A DNA stretch of 64,000 nucleotides, taken from NCBI RefSeq assembly GCF_905147045.1, contig NC_065918.1, positions 17,112,001 to 17,176,000 on the forward strand, written 5' to 3'. Position 1 is the first letter of the stretch, and each line of letters begins with the position of its first letter. Positions 10,633 to 22,500 of the stretch are shown piece after piece. Both the position numbers and the translations under genes were made by a program. The notes beneath the pieces are model-generated. The model had not been told where the DNA came from. It was given only the letters and a program-made list of their open reading frames with translations, and made no database searches. Source of the stretch: Nymphalis io. Its lineage: Eukaryota; Arthropoda; Insecta; Lepidoptera; Nymphalidae.

Positions 10633-13466
10633 TATAATATGGCTAATTCTAAAAAGCGAATAAAACAACAAAAAAAAGTTTAAAAGTCCAATGAATCACC
10701 AATGTGCACCAACATGCAGTAAAGCGTACGAAACAACAAACATTAGTGTTTAGTATGTAGGACAACAGACAGCTTCCACCGCACCAGCAAAAACATATTT
10801 ATATCGCTCAATCCCGTGTCGGTTTAGTTCTATCGTGCATTTATTATTTGTGAGATGAATACGGTTCGAACTGCTTTTACCAACAGATGTTATATACAAT
10901 TTAACTTGTTTACAAACGATTAGAAACCTTCGTCCCGATCCCGAACCCCTCGTCTAACTGCTAAGTGTCGAGCGTGCCGATCAGTCGATGGTAACAACAT
11001 GCGATTAGTACAAAATAAGGTCATGCTGGAAAAAGAAAATACCGGCGTAGATCACTCACGTCGCGTGTTCCGGCCGTTTCGAGGACCGTGAGAACAGTCG
11101 TCTTTATGACAGCAATATAGAACTAACAAGTTACAATGAGCGAGCGCTCCTTAATGGAGAACTTTTCCTCTCAGATACTTCGACTGGCTACGCACATATG
11201 CTATGAATATTCAAAACATTACGCTATATAATATATTTAATATGTAAAACTAAGTGACAATAAATAAGATGAGAAACGCAGAGCGCTGATGTGTTTACCC
11301 CATTCTTAATTATCTTTAATAACCCATGCTTTTTACGACCATCTGAATCGTACATATTTAATTTAGATGATTAATGTAATCTTTAAATGCAATGGTTTAT
11401 TATCCAATAGATACACAAGTATCAGAGCATGGTCATCGGACATCACAATACAAAGCTACCCATATGGACGCTCGGACGACACATTCGTTACAATTTCCGT
11501 ACCTGAAAACAAGTCACGGTTACAGAAGTCCGTGGCGCAGCAAAAAATATTCGAGGCCTCCGCTTCGCGGCACCAAATGGGTCTGTCCCCGGGAGGAAAA
11601 ATTGTTTTCGGGTGCCAACATCTATACCACAAATCGTAGAATTAGTTCGAGGTAAATTCAAGTGTGCCCTACAGCGTGATCGATGCCGGTGCAGTACTAG
11701 ACAAGAAAAGAAAATTTAGTACGATTAGAACGAAAAAGATTTAAGTAGCCATGCAGCGTGTGCCATTAGCAAGCCGAGGCGCGCCGCCGCCCGGCCGGAG
11801 TCGCGCCAGCGCTGCGCCAGGCGGCCGGCGGCGCGCACACGAGCGGCACCGGGGCGCTACCGGCGCTGCCTCCGCTACCTCCACGTCGCTCCTACCTGGC
11901 GGCTTCGTGTGTATCTCCAGGCGCAGGTCTCGATTGCACATGTCACGCGACTTACAACATTCTATCACCACCGACTCATTTCTAGTTCTCGTCGTGGAGC
12001 AACTGAAGGGGTGCTCGATGGGTATCAGTGCTTTGAGCTCGATACAGCTGCGCCGCAAGTGGAACCACCATACATTATGTTTAGTATGTTAATGCAAAAC
12101 CAATGCACACTCGGAAAATAGTGTTTGTTAAGATAACGGCACATCATTCAAACATACTAGATACGCGTCGGCGGCTCGAGAGAACTCTTCTCGCTTAGTA
12201 GGTACATATTCAAATCACTAACTCGGAAGCATGTTGTTAGAATATTGGCATCTCAACACAAAACTTGTAGGTCATAAATGGCAAGGCAATTATATTCTAA
12301 GAGTACATCAAACAAACTCATCATTTGCATTGTCAAGTCGATATCACACTCCCACAAGTGCGCAGTTCGTCTTACCCGTGGATGTGGCATGCAGCACTTT
12401 AAAGAATTTCTCTTGGTTAACCTCATCAGAATTGCAGAAATCTTTACTACAGCAATAGGCTCTTGGATGTCTGCATTTGATTGGATAGTCTGGAGGGAAG
12501 GCTATATTTCTTTGCATACAGCTTAAGGCCACCTCTCTACACAAGTCAACGGTTTGATATAAATTGATTAAAAATTGTACCTCAGAGCCACCAAAACTAA
12601 TGGAGAATTGTGTTGATGTTTTGCCAATTGATTTTGTCAGGTTTAAAAAATTATTTAGTCAAAATATGTACCTCAAAACTATTTTCAACTATCAGATAAA
12701 ATCTGCACTGTGCTTTTTACAAACATTCATATTAAGAGATTTACTATGACTTTAGTATTTGATAGACATCACAGAACCCAACTCTGAGAGGTTTGTAGAA
12801 GGTACAGTCAGTAATTTTGATTAAATAAACCACAGATCATTTTGAGAAAAAATTATAATCACAATCAAAACAATGGAAAACAAAATAAACAGTAGTAATG
12901 AGCTCTACTTACTGGTAGGTGTATTTGTGCACTCCGTTGTCCAGAGCATAGGAAGCATAACAAAAGCCATCTGTCTCGCATGTTGAGTTAGGACAACTAG
13001 GGCTGTCACTGTTGCAGTAACACTTCAGCCCTGTTTTAAGAAATATATAACTTTATACTACTGTGACATGGCTTTTACACAACTTGTTATTTAGTAATGT
13101 AATTGAATAACAATGACATGTCTATTAAAGTTAAACTGCATTTAATGTAATGTATATATATAATCAAGACATACTCATAATCTATTACTATCAATTTTGT
13201 AGACAAAACAATTTCGTTGCTATCTGTTTAGATTTTATAGAAGTTTAAAATGTAACTGAGGCCTATGTCCTTAAAGTTTTCCCTGTAGTTGCGATACGAT
13301 CAACAAAATCTATAACGTGTTGATAGCAAGTCCAGCCTCATAAATAATGTGCAAGTGTATTCCTCACAAATTGTATAACTCAATACTCACCGCTAACAAA
13401 ATTTATCTTTAAGAAACTGAAGAGTATCAACAGATGTAAACATTTCCTCCGATATAAGCTGTCCAT
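4961..13466 (-). CDS. babo: Activin/TGF-beta type I receptor (baboon class), complete, with alternative ectodomain exons
   Basis: Transmembrane serine/threonine kinase that binds activin-like ligands with a type II receptor and phosphorylates Smad2. Coding exons, 5' to 3': 13391-13466, 12913-13030, one of three ectodomain exons (12376-12521, 11896-12047 or 11503-11621), 9866-10099, 9500-9730, 9074-9241, 7155-7327, 6734-6967, 4961-5086. All junctions are GT-AG and phase-consistent, giving 501 residues with the 12376 exon. Visible parts: signal peptide (residues 1-25), Cys-rich ectodomain with a CC-x4-CN box, membrane span about 123-144, GS box TTSGSGSG (ends about 191), glycine loop GKGRFGEV, Lys232, HRDLKSKN (Asp333), DLG (Asp351) and a C-terminal ARLTALRIKKTL. 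The L45 loop reads DNKDNGTWTQLWL, which is the activin/TGF-beta type rather than BMP, so I chose baboon over saxophone or thickveins. The stop is TAA at 4961-4963. Confidence 0.93.
5722..6306 (+). mobile_element. 3' end of an RTE-type non-LTR retrotransposon (reverse transcriptase C-terminus)
   Basis: An open frame from about 5722 to the TGA-rich end at 6306 encodes the C-terminal part of an RTE-clade endonuclease/reverse transcriptase. Visible motifs are TYLGQ, FEKEADRRIRLGWAAFG, VLPAMTYGAETWTLT, LKWQWAGHV.RRTDGRW and KRSVGRPPARWTDD. The N-terminal endonuclease and the catalytic RT core are absent, so this is a 5'-truncated, dead copy. It sits in the last intron of baboon (5087-6733) in the opposite orientation. 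The remaining reading frame is intact, which suggests a fairly recent insertion. Confidence 0.88.
10571..10624. repeat. (AT)n microsatellite
   Basis: Uninterrupted AT dinucleotide run of about 27 units, followed by a degenerate AT tail to 10640, in the baboon intron between exon 9866-10099 and the alternative ectodomain exons. Confidence 0.95.
11503..11621 (-). CDS. babo: baboon ectodomain exon, alternative 3 (most 3')
   Basis: This 119-nt exon is short and is easily missed because a longer open frame runs on the opposite strand. Read on the minus strand between a GTATAG acceptor and a GTACGG donor, it encodes QCWHPKTIFPPGDRPIWC..., then CCATDFCNRDLFS. The entry and exit phases equal those of the other two alternatives, so it splices in frame to both constitutive neighbours and gives a receptor of about 492 residues. 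Confidence 0.82.
11896..12047 (-). CDS. babo: baboon ectodomain exon, alternative 2
   Basis: This 152-nt exon has the same entry phase (one base completing the codon) and exit phase (1) as its two neighbours. It encodes HCIELKALIPIEHPF... with the box CCKSRDMCN, which has five residues between the cysteine pair and CN where the siblings have four, then a tail ending in HTKPP before a GTAGGA donor. The acceptor is GCGCAG. It replaces, rather than adds to, exon 12376-12521, because joining two of these exons would duplicate the Cys box and break the frame. Confidence 0.83.
12376..12521 (-). CDS. babo: baboon ectodomain exon, alternative 1 (most 5')
   Basis: Ligand-binding exon of 146 nt. It starts by completing a codon opened in exon 12913-13030 and ends phase 1 at a GTAAGA donor. 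It encodes HCMQRNIAFPP... and the diagnostic box CCSKDFCN near its end, followed by a stretch to the membrane. The acceptor is uncertain. A second AG lies 15 nt upstream (exon upper end 12536) and would add five in-frame residues (EVALS). I prefer 12521 because the resulting Y-[HQ]-C start matches the two sibling exons. Confidence 0.85.
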
Positions 13467-14004
13467 AATCACATTCCTGAACAGAAACATTTCAATTTAA
13501 TTCCACACGGACAAACACTGATTATTGACACTCGAACGATACGGCCATTGGGCAGTTCTAAAATGAACATATGACATTTTTATAATAAGAGGAAGTATTT
13601 TAACTATTTTTTTCGAGTCCCAATTCAGCTAGGTTGATAAAAATGTTTTCACTTATACACAATAGAAAATCAATGTATTAAAATAAATTGTCTCCGGACT
13701 CCGGTAGATAAATAACTTCGCGTGAAAACGTCACAGATAAGATGTTAGTGTTGCTAGGTGTATCAAGTTATTTTTCATGTATTATGTGATTAAAATGGTT
13801 TTATAGTTGTAAACGTGTCAATATTAACGATATAAATTATTTTTAATTACTTATTTACAATACGTTTGTAAAGAGATAAATAAAATTACTATTTTATTTT
13901 AATAAACACTCTTTTGACACAAGGATATAATAAGTGAATATAGTACAACTTAGTCGTTTACTATTCTGGTTGAAAATTAAAAAAAAAATGCCTATATATT
14001 TTAA

Positions 14005-14050
14005 ATGCTTGTAGATACTGTAAATTCAATATTACAGTATCTACAAGCAT
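14005..14050. repeat. Perfect 19-bp inverted repeat (hairpin)
   Basis: Arms 14005-14023 and 14032-14050 are perfectly complementary and separated by an 8-nt AT loop. They begin ATGCTTGTAG and end CTACAAGCAT. The hairpin lies just upstream of the baboon start exon, within the probable first intron. Confidence 0.9.
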
Positions 14051-14242
14051 CAAATTAATCAATTGTTTGATAATCTGTTTTATCAACGTTAAAACAAGAT
14101 TGAATTAAGTAAATGATCAATATAATAATACTGACTTAATATAATATGCTCATTTAAGATAATTTTGATAGTGAGATTTAATCAGAAAAAAAAATTAAAC
14201 AATATTCATAGTTTTTTTTTTCAATGTCTATACTATACTTAC

Positions 14243-14340
14243 CTTCCGCCGTTTAAAAATCTTTTCTTGGATATCTTTGCACAAAGAATAAATAAGTAAC
14301 CCCGACGTTGTTGCAGTATAAGATGCTGACCTTAGGCGTC
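14243..14340 (-). other. babo: Candidate 5' non-coding exon of baboon
   Basis: A strong donor (GTAAGTATAG on the minus strand, ending at 14242) closes a transcript-like segment upstream of the coding start. The start-codon exon has its own acceptor (TTTTAG) at 13558-13560, so an untranslated first exon is expected. The 5' end is not visible and 14340 is only an estimate. Confidence 0.4.
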
Positions 14341-17300
14341 TCTCTTATAAGTTTCGATACCTATGTATGGTAATTTTTTGTCGACATTTTTTAACTGCCT
14401 CATGTTTTAACAACGTATATCATTATGATATAACTATATAGAGGCTATTCAAACATTTCTTGTAAAGTTCTTAAAAAATACATAAAACTATTCCATAATA
14501 CGGGTATAACTATAACGGAAATTACTGTTCCATGTGAAAAACTTGATAACGGCTATTGCACATCTCGAACGCGAGCCGAATGGTTGTGCTCTGTTTTTAA
14601 TACTTATAAAATAAAAAAGACGACTTGAAGCTCAAGCTTAAATAGCTCAATTTTTTTATTTATTTATGGTAAATGATAAAGAAATCTGATAATTATTCTT
14701 ATAGAAATAACAAGAATATGTTTCTAATAATAAAATTTTAAAAAAATCCTATTATCTGAAACCAATAAGATTATACATTCTTTTTTTTTAATATCGCATA
14801 AATAGTTGTAGTTGACATACACACTACGAATTGTTAAAGATTTTTACAATTGAATGGTCAAACGACATTTCTAACATATAGTACAAAAGGAAAGGCGTAA
14901 AGTAGCGGTTTAATCTTTAGGTACTGATAAATGATAATTAGCGTGATAGATCTTCTTTGCACGTGATTTCATAAATAACAGCCTAACGTTTGACGTTAAA
15001 CCATAATCCAGCTTCTTTGCCTTAAATTCTACTAACTACTGACCGATATAAACTTGCTGGAAATTTTCCAGCGCTGTAATAACAACCCTAGTACCTAACG
15101 TCAACACTTTCAGTGTAAACTTTGTTCTAATGTGTTACGGAATGTAAAATATTAGTGAGTCATGATTCCTAATTATATATATTATTGTTTTTTCTCTCGT
15201 TTCACACAGTCATAATTACTTGCTATTACGGTACTTATCCGTTTTAATTGATTGACGAATGAAGAAGAAATGAAAAATGGGTTGAGGCAATAACAATTAC
15301 TTTATTTTTAATTCTACATCAAGTATAGTACTGATTTATTAAAGACAACATGGGTAAACTAACGTATTTAAACACAATAAATAAATGCAATACAGCGCGA
15401 CGTTTTAAATTTAGCTGCGAAGAAAGTGAAAAAAAGTACACATTTAGAGGTCACAGTTGAAAAACTTATAAATGTATTTAAACAATTAGCTAAACTAGAA
15501 CGAATCCATTACATGCAGCAGTCAAAACTTAGTCGTTAAATATGCTATTAGTATATAGATATTTAAAAATGCAACAGAATACTAGTACATAGGTACATGT
15601 TAAACGTATTTTTTTTAATCTCGACAGTAAAGAGCTGGTTAAGTTGGGAATATATTATTATAATAAAACACATTACATTTATATGTTGATTAAATGTATA
15701 TATATAACTACATTTTAAAATTCAATGATTATAATTTTTTTTTTTTTGGTTATATTATTTTATTTAACATTACTACAGACTACGAACATATATAACATTT
15801 TATAAGATCAAGATAATGTTGATTAAATTTATAAAGAGTAATACATTAAGGTAGGTGTGGTGTTAACGTCAAGGACAAACATGCGTATATAGTACGAACC
15901 CATGCTTACGAAGAGTTCCGTAGTATGAGGGCCATATGAAGCCAAATTTCATTAAAACTAAATCACTATTTCATTTCATTCTGTCGCACACAATATCCGA
16001 ACTAATCATCATCGTCACTCATATATGAGACAGTTGGCAATATTTTGGATTCTGTCAGATATGGAGAATGTGTGCAACAGGATCAGCACCATTAACTTCA
16101 ATTTATTGTTAAACATAGCCAACGAGTAGACATCTAACCGACACAAACCCTCAAGTTTTTAAATTAAATATATATTTTAGCACATGGTTACTTCGATTGG
16201 CACATTTCTTTAAAGCATTGTTGACGTTATGTAGTTTTCATAAAATTTAAATCTTTGACACACCTTAGTCAATAATATACTATTTTCCGATTCCAATACC
16301 GATTCGTTTTGTCCACGATTCTAAATTAGTTGGACAGCACTTTTTTACACGTCACGGGGTGTCAATCGAGATTTCGGTTCAAAAGAGATAGACAATATCG
16401 AAGTCCTGCCAAGTTACTTCAGATATCGTAAACACCAGAATCGGCACCATTGAAACAGTAACACACATCTTACATTATTAGATTTCAATAGAATCTGTAC
16501 AATAGACAGGTCGGTCTACGAAGTTTCCGAGTCGGATAAAAAATATTTAGGTAAATAAACAACTATGATTGAAATATGGTTTTATCGCGTATATTTTAAC
16601 ATTTTTTTATCATTTTATGACATCTCAAGCACTTTGCAGTGTCCGTGGTCACAAGCAGTTGTTTAATTCTAATTATTTAGGTGTTCATAAAAACTTTTGA
16701 AATTTAAAATAATTCAAAATAAAGTAACATCAAGTGGGCCAGTGAGTTGGTTGAGTACCGCTGATTATAGAACATGTGTTCATACGCAAAATTTGCTAGG
16801 ATTATTTTGGCGACCGGTCGTTATACAAATTCTATTGAAATGTTATTGACAGATATTATTAAAAATAGTATATGTACTTATTTATGTACTTTTTTAAATA
16901 TTTGATTACCTATATGAGATTAAATATTATTATGATTAAATAGGAAGATGACGATAGTGTTTACTTAACAAGCAATAAGGTGATGCGGTTAACTTTCTTT
17001 GTCAGTATAAATGCAAGTTATAAATCTAAGCGATTGAGAATATTCCTGCACTGAAACGCTAAGCGAATTCTGCCCCCATGTTGTTACCCTGGTTACATAT
17101 TTCCCAATTATGAAAAACAATAGAATCATCGCTTCTTTATATCATATTCTATTATTCAAAAATCACATCATCGTTTTGCAATAAAATATTTTGAAAATAG
17201 GATCGAAATTTAAATATTTTTATCTAATAAAATTGTTTTAATTATAATTTTATGTAGTAGTATATATCTGTATCACTAACCACGAGTCACGAGCCGCGCC

Positions 17301-19508
17301 TGCCGGTCCAGCCGGGACGCACTCACAGCTGCGGACAGGACGCGCAGACGGGACGCGGTCGTCTTCTTGTCTCATTTGAATAATCGATACGAATGCATTA
17401 AATATGTATACGACACGTGTCGGACTACGCGCGGATATACGAATAACATTTTGTTGCAAATTGTTAATGTTTTATATCCCGAACCGTTCCCAAACGCGTT
17501 TCTCAAAATACAACGGCTGACTAGTTTGTCTTTTTGTGACTACGTTTTATTTTTAAATAAACACTTTATTGGAATACACGAAGTAACCGATTTATTGATC
17601 AAACGGAACTTTTACGTTTATTGTGTACTCCATAGTTAAAAGTCACACTGGTTAACGTCTTCTGTCGTCTCCTGGGACGGAGACCTATCACCTGACCGGA
17701 TGAGGAGTTTTCTAATACTTTAGCTAATTACTGGTATGTCAGTATTTCATCCGACACACGAAGGTTTCCCAAACTTCATCGAGAATATGATATAATAATT
17801 TTCCGCCAGCTAGTTAAATTAGTAGGTATATTTTCGAATCAGTGCAAGAATATACGAATTCGTGTACACAATAACAGAAACGGGGTTCTTAACTACGTGA
17901 TATAGAATCTTTGATATATATATCCTTTAATTAATCTAATAAAATACATTATAAGTATATAGCACGTAAGCGAAATGCCTAACCTCCTTATCATTTATAC
18001 AACCCTTTCCGCCACATAACCTGTACCTATCATATACAACCAATTATATTGGCAATCACTCTTTTAATTTCTTTCTCAGTCAATATTCAGGCGAACGTCT
18101 TTTTACAATAATTCCTTCGTGTTTTTCAATCATCTTATTAATAAAAGTCGTATTTCGATCATAATCTGTTGATAGGAATTTCAATGAGTTGATAACTCGA
18201 CTTTGATCGTAGCGGACCGTTCTCTCTGAACAGTTCCAATCGACAACCGTCAGCTGTAGCGACGAGAGATCACTAAGAAACTAGACTTGTTTTAACTTGA
18301 TTATTAAAAAGACGATCACGATTAAAACCTATAAAAGTATCTATGAAAATATTCATATATAGATTGTTAAATAAATACAAAACACATGTTTGATTTGTTC
18401 GTTAAATAAATTAACGCAAACACACACTGAACGAAACGATTTTTGATCAATTGGAAAGAACATACTTCTGTTAAATCGAAACTATGTTTTATAATGTTAA
18501 GTTTTGTCATAATTCTCTTCGAATAGATTAGAAAAACATCGTTTATTATTTCTACAATATATATAACAACAGTTACTATTTGTATATTTAAATAGATTTG
18601 ATACGTTCCCGCGTACTCACGAAGCATTATTATAAAAGCGCTTCTTTTAATATATTTCAATGTTGCAGTACTGCCTACTGTGAAAAGCTTGTGGTTTAGT
18701 ATATATTTTATAGTAAGAATATTTATTTTTATTTGTTTCTAATAATATAAAAACTAATTAATTATACGTTGAAATAATTGTAAAGATTATTTTCTACTAA
18801 AAATGATACAGTTGCAAGTGAACAAACTACAGTTTGGTATATAATATAATAAAATATAATTATTTCTTATATAACAATTTTATTTTCCAATAGAGAAGTT
18901 ACTTTTAAAGTGTTTTAAATGTTTCGAAAGGTATATAACTACGTAATATAAGTAAGATTAAAGGATAATATAATAAAATATAAAATTTATAGACTTACTT
19001 GATATTAATTGCCTGTGAGTTCATTCGCAGAATTCACTCAAAATATAAAGCTAAGTGAGGCTTCTCAGTTCACGGCACGTATACGTAACATTCGAACGAA
19101 TATAAATATATAGTTGCACGTTTGCTTACAAATAATATAAGCAGACGAACAAAAAGATTCAGTCTGCCGAGATTGATGACGTAATAAATCGGAAATTGTT
19201 TATTAAATTCGTTCGTTTCCACTTATAACTTTTTTTGTGCGTATCAGATCTGGATACAAATAAATATTATATAACATTATAATAATTCTCACAAATTACA
19301 ATGAAGCTCATCGAATCGTTTTGATACAACTGTCTGACCATGAGACAATAGCTCGCTCTTCAAGCACCTCGTTTCCCCAACATGCCATTTACTTACTTCA
19401 TAATAGAAGAACAAACAATAGAAAATAAATGGTATCATGTTATAGCTGGGAGCGGACTCGCGTAGAGACGCAGGCGAGCTGTGCGGTGCTCTACGTGTAC
19501 GCGTGTGT
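14341..19508. other. Long non-coding stretch between baboon and PLC-gamma
   Basis: AT-rich, with no supported coding exon. The only compositional anomaly is a GC-rich patch at 17280-17365 that ends, on the minus strand, in a GTGAGTGCG donor and could be a distal non-coding exon. A minus-strand AATAAA at 19199-19204 (TTTATT on the plus strand) could end the PLC-gamma 3' UTR. Everything else appears to be intergenic or intronic spacer. Confidence 0.5.
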
Positions 19509-22500
19509 TTAATTTTCCTTAAAGGATACGTGGACCAGGAGAGACGACAGCTCGAGCTCCTCGGAGTGGGCGTTGTTGAGGACGACGCTCCTGTACCCGG
19601 AACGGATGCCGCGGAACGGGTAGGTGGCCTGCCCGATGAAGTTCGGGTCTCCGAACATATCCTCGTCTTGGACCAAAAACCTTATGAGAGCGAGTTCCGG
19701 ATTGGCCACTTCAAACTCGCATATCGTATTCCACACGGGATTGATTCCATTGTCATCTGAGGAAGTATCGGAAGGCGTCAGTACCGTCGCGGTGGCGCGA
19801 ACAACATTCACCATTCACACGACTACCGTGCACGACAACTACCGTCTAGTGCTACCATAAAAAGCGGGAACCAAACGTCAAGGCGACACGAGGAAAAAAT
19901 TAAAAGTAGTTCAATTCTAACTGTAAATAACTGACCCACTACTTCTTCACAACAACTTTTTAACAACCTTACAATTCGCCCTACAAAGAATGAAAAAAAC
20001 ATTAGTTGGTTACAAATCTTATAGTAACATGTCAAAAATATAAATAGGTACAGGAGGTATGTGTTGCATGTGTTGCAGTTAGGACCATGTCTCTGAACCT
20101 TTGGACTCTTATCCAGTTTAGTTAAATTATAAACGCGCTCTCGTCAATCGAATTAAAATGTTCACTACTAGTATACTACACCTGAGCAGGTCGAGAAACT
20201 ATGGCCTAAGTAATGTATTATACAATTGATTGCACTTTCAAGATGATAAAACATTATGTGCGTATATTATATTTATAAATTTAAATTTATTTAAATAATT
20301 AGTTTCTTGAAATTAAAATCACGCGATAATTATTACATTTAATGTCGGCTGTTGCATTTTGTCTTAATTAGCTTTGCATTTAACGCTTAATGTATATTGC
20401 ACATATATTTCATCTTGAAAGTGAAAAGTAATGGTAGCAGACAAGTTGTTAGCCATCTTACATTAGATATGCAAAGGAATCGCTCAAAGCTATTCTGTAT
20501 GTGCAGCGAACGGACATGCATTACCCGGTCGTCAAATGTTTTCCAATGGTAACAGACAAAGGTGGCACGCTACTTTGGTGCATGTATCCTTTGAATATTA
20601 CAGTCGACTGCATATTTTCTGACACAGCACGATCGAGTTCTAGTCGAGATTAGCATTAGTTTTTAGTCAGGTCGCTTGTACAATAGCCGTCCCAGATTTG
20701 GAATACGCTAGAAATGTTGTGTGTGCAGTGTCCGAGGCATACACACACATAAAATGTATTTACGATGCACATTGTATATCATACTTTATTTATTGTTTTA
20801 CGGTTAACTAATGTTTAATAATATATATATATATATATATATATATTTTATTTTATTTTTTATTTTATTTTTTATTGAAAAATAATATTGAAATATACTT
20901 TTATTTAGTTTCAAATGTTTTATCGTGAAATTTGGGGCAGCTGTTTGGGGCAGCTGTTTAAAAATAATAATAATATAGACTGTCACACAAATGTAGCTTA
21001 CAACGGAAGCGCGATATATGTATTGGCCGAGCTGAAGTTAGTATGTTAATGTGATATATTATAATATGATACAGCAAGATTTCGCGACTGCTTCATTTGA
21101 TTTGTATTTATCGAATTGCTTCCGGTTTTATAATTTATAAACATTAAACCGCAGGATCGGTCACTAATAGACGTGTATCATGAAACAACTCAGCGCGGCC
21201 ATTTTATGTACGATCGATTTTGATGTAACTTGTGTTACAGTATGCGTCCGTTACATATCTAATTAAAAAACCAGTTTATAATAAATTATACTTTGTTCAT
21301 CCTTCGTTTACACGTTTCATTGAGAGGAGAAGAATAGACCGTCTTGGCTTTAAAGAAATATTCTGGGGGAATTTCTTCTTGTTATTGTCAGTGCTAGTAC
21401 TGGGTCGATGGATATTTGCTGAAAACCGTGCGACCTAAGCATTTGTGTGCAAGTTCTCGGGGTTGAGCCTTCAGCGCTTGTGTCTCCTCGTCTCCGATCG
21501 TCTCTATATCGTAATGCGACACTAAATAGTACCAGATACGGTTAATGAATCAATTCTGAAATGTTAATGCTCGCTAAAATAAAGTCGAATGTTATTTGAT
21601 GAAATACAAAACACATTTTAAAAGAAATATTTACAATAAATATTAGGAAGACAGAGTAGAGAGATGTACTCTACATGTACACTCTATGTACCAAGAGACA
21701 GACTGCTCAGTTTGTTACGATATTATCAGACCAAACTCATTCTACTATTTTGGCATGAATTTTTCAGTGTTACTGTGGAATTCGATAACACTAAGCGTCG
21801 TCCGTGACCGGTGCGAGCGGCTACGTGCACATAACGACGGATACTTACTTATGGTTCTCGTGGTCAGCTTGACGCCGCTGTCGTAGTCGGCGCCGATGAT
21901 CTCCACCTCGACGAAGGGGCAGGCCGTCCCGCGGCCGGTCTTGCAGAGATGCCTCGCTCCGATCACCCGTAGCATCACCTTAACCGGGCTGACTCTCTTG
22001 GCGATGCTCGCCTTGTCGTAGGGATTGTAAGCCTCGTCGAACATAAAGTCGGGTTTCAGGACGTAGCCACAGTTGCCGTTCTCCTTAAATTTGCCCATGT
22101 TTACCTGCATGGACTTGTCGGACGTTTGATAGTTGAGCGCCACCATCTGCGAGCCCACGTTCCAGAACGGTACGGGATTGTAATTTGACGAGTCGATTCT
22201 TTGCCCTTTTGGGTAGATCCGACTCAGCTGGACAGCGTGGTACTTCGTGAAGAAGCTAGTATCCTGCTGGCACATCAACCGCTCGGCCTTGCTCTCCGGG
22301 AAGGAGGACATCTCGTAATGAACGAATCCGTTCCGAAGTCTTTCCGCGTTGAAAGTGACCGAGCGGCAATAGATGATGAGATCGGACATTTCTTTGGCGA
22401 TCCTCCAAGTCCGTTCCATCTTCTTATTCATCAGGGACCTGGCGCTGGCACTTTGAGCGGCCTCCTTAATCGCGGACATCCATTCCAGTGCGTTTTCTCG

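Noticed and set aside
11751..12092. GC-rich plus-strand open frame of 113 codons
   Set aside because: Antisense shadow of the second baboon ectodomain exon and its GC-rich flank; Arg/Pro-rich with no family resemblance.
4961..13466. Assignment of the type I receptor to saxophone (BMP class)
   Set aside because: The QPPYYDCVPPDP segment suggested it, but the L45 loop, the kinase core (GDLGLAVRH...PSTNRVGTKR) and the three alternative ectodomain exons fit baboon.
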